Assembly: GCA_022702085.1 (NCBI GenBank) | Contig: JAKONF010000030.1 | Location: 1 to 8,335, forward strand | Direction: 5' to 3' | Length of the DNA: 8,335 nt | Source: Rickettsiaceae bacterium | GTDB lineage: Bacteria > Pseudomonadota > Alphaproteobacteria > Rickettsiales > Rickettsiaceae | Shown here: one piece after another, positions 5,734 to 8,335 of the stretch | How the letters are laid out: each line of letters opens with the position of its first letter | Position numbering within the stretch: position 1 is the first letter of the stretch | Notes under the pieces: generated by a model | What the model was told of the DNA's origin: nothing | Seen by the model: the letters and a program-made list of their open reading frames with translations, nothing else | Database searches by the model: none | Position numbers and translations under genes: made by a program

Positions 5734-7506
5734 ATGCGAATAGCTTTAGAATTTTATGAAGTTTTGAGAACGCGCATAACTTTATCAGAAGTTGTGCGTA
5801 AAACCGTAACTCTCACTCGTAAAGGTAGTGAATATTCTGGTCTTTGCCCTTTTCACACCGAAAAATCTCCATCTTTTACAGTTAATGATATTAAGAGATT
5901 TTATCACTGTTTTGGCTGCGCAGCTCATGGTGACGTCATTAAATTTGTCTCATCTTTGAGCGGATTATCTTACAAAGAATCAGCAATTAAGTTAGCTGGG
6001 GATCATGGCATTGAATTACCAAAATTAACTCAAGAACAAGAAATTTTTTATGAGGAATCTGATAACATCATAAACATACTCAAATTAGCTAAAGATTTTT
6101 TTCAAAGCCAACTAACTCTTCAACACAAAGAATATTTAAAAAAACGTGGAATAAATCAAAATATTATTGATGAATTTAATATAGGTTTTGCGCCTGGAAG
6201 CGGCAAATTATTAAAATTTTTTGAAACCAAATCAATTCCTTTTATGGAATTAGCCAAAGCCGGACTTGTAGGCAAACGAGAAGATGGCCGCATTTATGAG
6301 ATATTTCATGATCGCATCATTTTTCCTATAAAAAATATATATGATAAAATAATAGGTTTTGGTGGCAGAGTTATTGGTGATGGTTTACCAAAATATTTGA
6401 ATTCACCTGAAACTATCGTTTTCAAAAAGAATGAAACGCTCTACGGTGAGAACAAAGCTATCACTGCTGCATATAAAAAAAATTATATCATTCTTGTCGA
6501 AGGCTACATGGATGTTTTAGCTCTACATCAGGCTGGCTTTGCCGAATCTACTGCTAGCCTTGGTACCTCAGTGTCAGAGGGTCATATACAGAAATTATGG
6601 CGTGCTTGCGACGAAATCATTCTCTGTTTGGATGGAGACACTGCAGGAATCAAAGCGACCAAAAGAGTGATTACCATCATATTACCTTTGATTAATGCTA
6701 CTAAAAAAGTATCTTTTATTAGATTAGATAAAGGACTTGATCCTGATGATGTGATCAATGATAAAGGTGCTGAAGAATTTAACAAACTCATAAATCACCG
6801 TATTAATTTGTCAGAGATGATCTGGCAACTTGAATTTGGCAGCAAAAATTTTGATAGTCCAGAATCTATCGTGAGTTTAGAGAATGATTTGCAAAATTAT
6901 TGCAAACAAATCAAGGATAAAGGTTTAAGTAATGGTTATTCAAGGTTTTTTAAAGATTTAGTCTGGCAAAATTTAATTAGAAAAAATAGTAAAAAAAATC
7001 GTACTGTCAATCACAAACAGTCAAATGATCTTATAGTTATGGATTGTGAATATTCTGAGGTAGAAAGGCTAGAACACGCCTTGTGTTGTTTTGTCGTCCA
7101 ATTTCCCAAGATGTTGAGTAATGATCAAATCAGTGACTTTTTGCAAAATATAAACTTTAATAATTTTAATTTAACAGAATTTCGTGATTGGTATTTAGAA
7201 ATCATTGACAATCATAAAGAAAAAATTACTGAAATTGTGGAAAAAACTAGATTTTATGACACTTTTTTATTATTATCTAAATCTAATAACTTGTTTCTTG
7301 ATATATCATTTGGCAAAAAGATTTTAGACCCCTTGCTACTTTGGGAATGGTTGAACAAAAAATATTATTTAGCAATATTAAAAACTGAATATGTTACTAC
7401 AGTAAATAGTGGATCCTCTAACTCTTTTGAAAAAGCTAATTTATATCAACAAGAAATTCGAAAAACTTCCAAAGAACTTCAAGATTTGAATGAATCTTTC
7501 AATTAA
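5734..7506 (+). CDS. dnaG: DNA primase DnaG
   Basis: 590 residues, near the usual 580-650. The N-terminal CHC2 zinc finger has Cys38, His41, Cys59 and Cys62 (GLCPFH ... FYHCFGC). The catalytic core shows FGGRVIGDGLPKYLNSPET (209-227) and LYGENKA. The TOPRIM domain has ILVEGYMDVLALHQAGF with Glu256 and Asp260, then CLDGDTAGIKA (298-308, Asp300/Asp302) and GLDPDD (334-339). The C-terminal part (about 400-590), where the DnaB helicase-binding domain lies, is poorly conserved and Asn/Lys-rich, as is common in AT-rich alphaproteobacteria. DnaG lays RNA primers for Okazaki fragments. Start ATG 5734 gives the normal MRIxxEFYExLRxRI opening. It sits three bases after the kinase gene and 20 before rpoD: a macromolecular-synthesis operon without rpsU in view. 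Confidence 0.97.
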   Translation: MRIALEFYEVLRTRITLSEVVRKTVTLTRKGSEYSGLCPFHTEKSPSFTVNDIKRFYHCFGCAAHGDVIKFVSSLSGLSYKESAIKLAGDHGIELPKLTQEQEIFYEESDNIINILKLAKDFFQSQLTLQHKEYLKKRGINQNIIDEFNIGFAPGSGKLLKFFETKSIPFMELAKAGLVGKREDGRIYEIFHDRIIFPIKNIYDKIIGFGGRVIGDGLPKYLNSPETIVFKKNETLYGENKAITAAYKKNYIILVEGYMDVLALHQAGFAESTASLGTSVSEGHIQKLWRACDEIILCLDGDTAGIKATKRVITIILPLINATKKVSFIRLDKGLDPDDVINDKGAEEFNKLINHRINLSEMIWQLEFGSKNFDSPESIVSLENDLQNYCKQIKDKGLSNGYSRFFKDLVWQNLIRKNSKKNRTVNHKQSNDLIVMDCEYSEVERLEHALCCFVVQFPKMLSNDQISDFLQNINFNNFNLTEFRDWYLEIIDNHKEKITEIVEKTRFYDTFLLLSKSNNLFLDISFGKKILDPLLLWEWLNKKYYLAILKTEYVTTVNSGSSNSFEKANLYQQEIRKTSKELQDLNESFN

Positions 7507-7511
7507 TTTCT

Positions 7512-7517
7512 AAAGGA
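7512..7517 (+). promoter_or_regulatory. Ribosome binding site that sets the rpoD start
   Basis: AAAGGA ends nine bases before the ATG at 7527. A nearer ATG at 7520 is only two bases from it and opens a frame that stops after five codons, so 7527 is the functional start. Confidence 0.7.
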
Positions 7518-7526
7518 TCATGACAT

Positions 7527-8335
7527 ATGCCTATTAAGACTAAAGATCAACCAATATTAGAAAAAGAAGATAATTCTACAAAAAATCATAAAAATAAAAA
7601 CTCTATTGATTATGATAAAGTTAATGCTTCTATTCCAACCATGCCTGATCTCTCTGTAGATGAACTTGAGAAAGCACTTTCAAAGTTTTCTGATTCAGAT
7701 GCTGGTATTGAATCTCTTGAAGATGATGTTGCTGCTGATATCAAGCATGATATAAATATCTATAATGAATATCGCAATTCGATAAGTAGCACAGGAAGTG
7801 AAGCTGAAGAATCCGAACAAAATGATGAGTCTGAAGAAGAAACATATGGATCAACTGATGATCCTGTGCGTTTATATTTAAGAGATATGGGTGGAGTAGA
7901 ACTACTTTCTAGAGAAAGAGAAATAGTCATTGCCAAGAAAATTGAAGAAGGAAGAGAGATAGTTATTAACTCACTATGTGAAAGCCCAGTTGCTATGACC
8001 TTTTTTATCAAATGGTATGACGATTTGATAAATGAAGTAATTATGCTCAGAGATCTTGTTGATCTTGAAGCGCATATCAGTCAAGATCAAGCAGATGATC
8101 TTTCAGAAGCAGCTCATTCACCTTCAATAAACGACAATTCAAATAATGATATTGAAAGTGATGTTGAAGAAGGAGAGGAAAATAACTTACCAATTGGAGC
8201 AATTGAGTTACAGCTCCTACCCAATATTACTGATAAGATGGAATCAATTGCCAGTTTATCTACCAAACTATTGGATGAAGCTAAATTGCACTATCAGCAA
8301 TCAGTCCAAAATAAGTCTTTGCAGGAAAATAAGAA
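7527..8335 (+). CDS. rpoD: RNA polymerase primary sigma factor RpoD (sigma-70), 5' part
   Basis: The first 269 codons; the gene runs off the window, so regions 2-4 are not seen. Region 1.2 is unmistakable at about 110-143 (STDDPVRLYLRDMGGVELLSREREIVIAKKIEEGRE), followed by LCESP (150-154). Region 1.1 is only partly recognisable: residues 27-62 (IDYDKVNASIP ... SVDELEKALSKF) fit its second half, while the first 26 residues are a Lys/Asn/Asp-rich tail without the usual first helix. Between these parts (91-107), and again at 203-219 in the non-conserved segment, lie very acidic stretches. RpoD directs core polymerase to housekeeping promoters. It follows dnaG by 20 bases, the common dnaG-rpoD pairing, and probably shares its transcript. 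The identity of the whole protein is confident despite truncation. Confidence 0.95.
   Translation, partial: MPIKTKDQPILEKEDNSTKNHKNKNSIDYDKVNASIPTMPDLSVDELEKALSKFSDSDAGIESLEDDVAADIKHDINIYNEYRNSISSTGSEAEESEQNDESEEETYGSTDDPVRLYLRDMGGVELLSREREIVIAKKIEEGREIVINSLCESPVAMTFFIKWYDDLINEVIMLRDLVDLEAHISQDQADDLSEAAHSPSINDNSNNDIESDVEEGEENNLPIGAIELQLLPNITDKMESIASLSTKLLDEAKLHYQQSVQNKSLQENK

Noticed and set aside
6582..6791. Minus-strand frame inside dnaG
   Set aside because: It lies opposite the TOPRIM region of DnaG and is explained by that gene's codon pattern.
7760..8011. Minus-strand Ser-rich frame opposite rpoD
   Set aside because: The Ser-rich product is the mirror of Glu/Asp-rich codons in the acidic part of RpoD; no independent evidence supports it.
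1..8335. A novel defence, toxin-antitoxin, phage, CRISPR or transposon system
   Set aside because: All sizeable genes except one lipoprotein fall into known housekeeping or envelope families. No repeat-spacer pattern, transposase, integrase, terminal inverted repeats or toxin-antitoxin-like pair was seen.

Overview
The window reads as an ordinary housekeeping stretch of an AT-rich alphaproteobacterial genome, most likely an obligate intracellular member of the Rickettsiales. RpoH, DnaG, L20 and GreA resemble, from memory, their Rickettsiaceae counterparts. A 17-kDa-antigen/SlyB-type glycine-zipper lipoprotein and a rickettsia-like dnaG-rpoD arrangement also fit. The genus cannot be fixed by reading alone. 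A NUDIX hydrolase of a kind commoner in free-living bacteria argues against a highly reduced Rickettsia proper.

Layout. (1) Bases 2-1214, plus strand: the 3' part of rsmI (16S rRNA methyltransferase), a hairpin terminator with two alternative 5' arms, a probable promoter, then rpmI and rplT (ribosomal proteins L35 and L20). (2) Bases 1215-1601: a 387-base gap with a strong imperfect hairpin and a doubtful 47-codon reading frame. (3) Bases 1602-5037, minus strand: reading right to left, greA, rpoH, an unrecognised small lipoprotein, a SlyB-like lipoprotein and a NUDIX hydrolase. Good sigma70-type promoters precede greA, rpoH and the SlyB-like gene. (4) Bases 5116-8335, plus strand, divergent from greA: a membrane CTP-dependent polyprenol/diacylglycerol-kinase-like protein, dnaG (primase) and the first 269 codons of rpoD. 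These three genes are separated by only 3 and 20 bases and probably form one transcription unit.

Functionally this is macromolecular synthesis and its control. It covers ribosome maturation and structure (RsmI, L35, L20), elongation rescue (GreA), the heat-shock and housekeeping sigma factors (RpoH, RpoD) and replication priming (DnaG). Three envelope or lipid genes are mixed in: two lipoproteins, one just downstream of rpoH, and one lipid kinase directly upstream of dnaG.

I found no mobile element, CRISPR array, tRNA, rRNA or defence cassette, and nothing that amounts to a new system. The points worth a second look are modest: the alternative hairpin after rsmI, the unexplained hairpin and small frame after rplT, the altered L20 N-terminus, the rpoH-lipoprotein pair, and the lipid kinase coupled to dnaG-rpoD.
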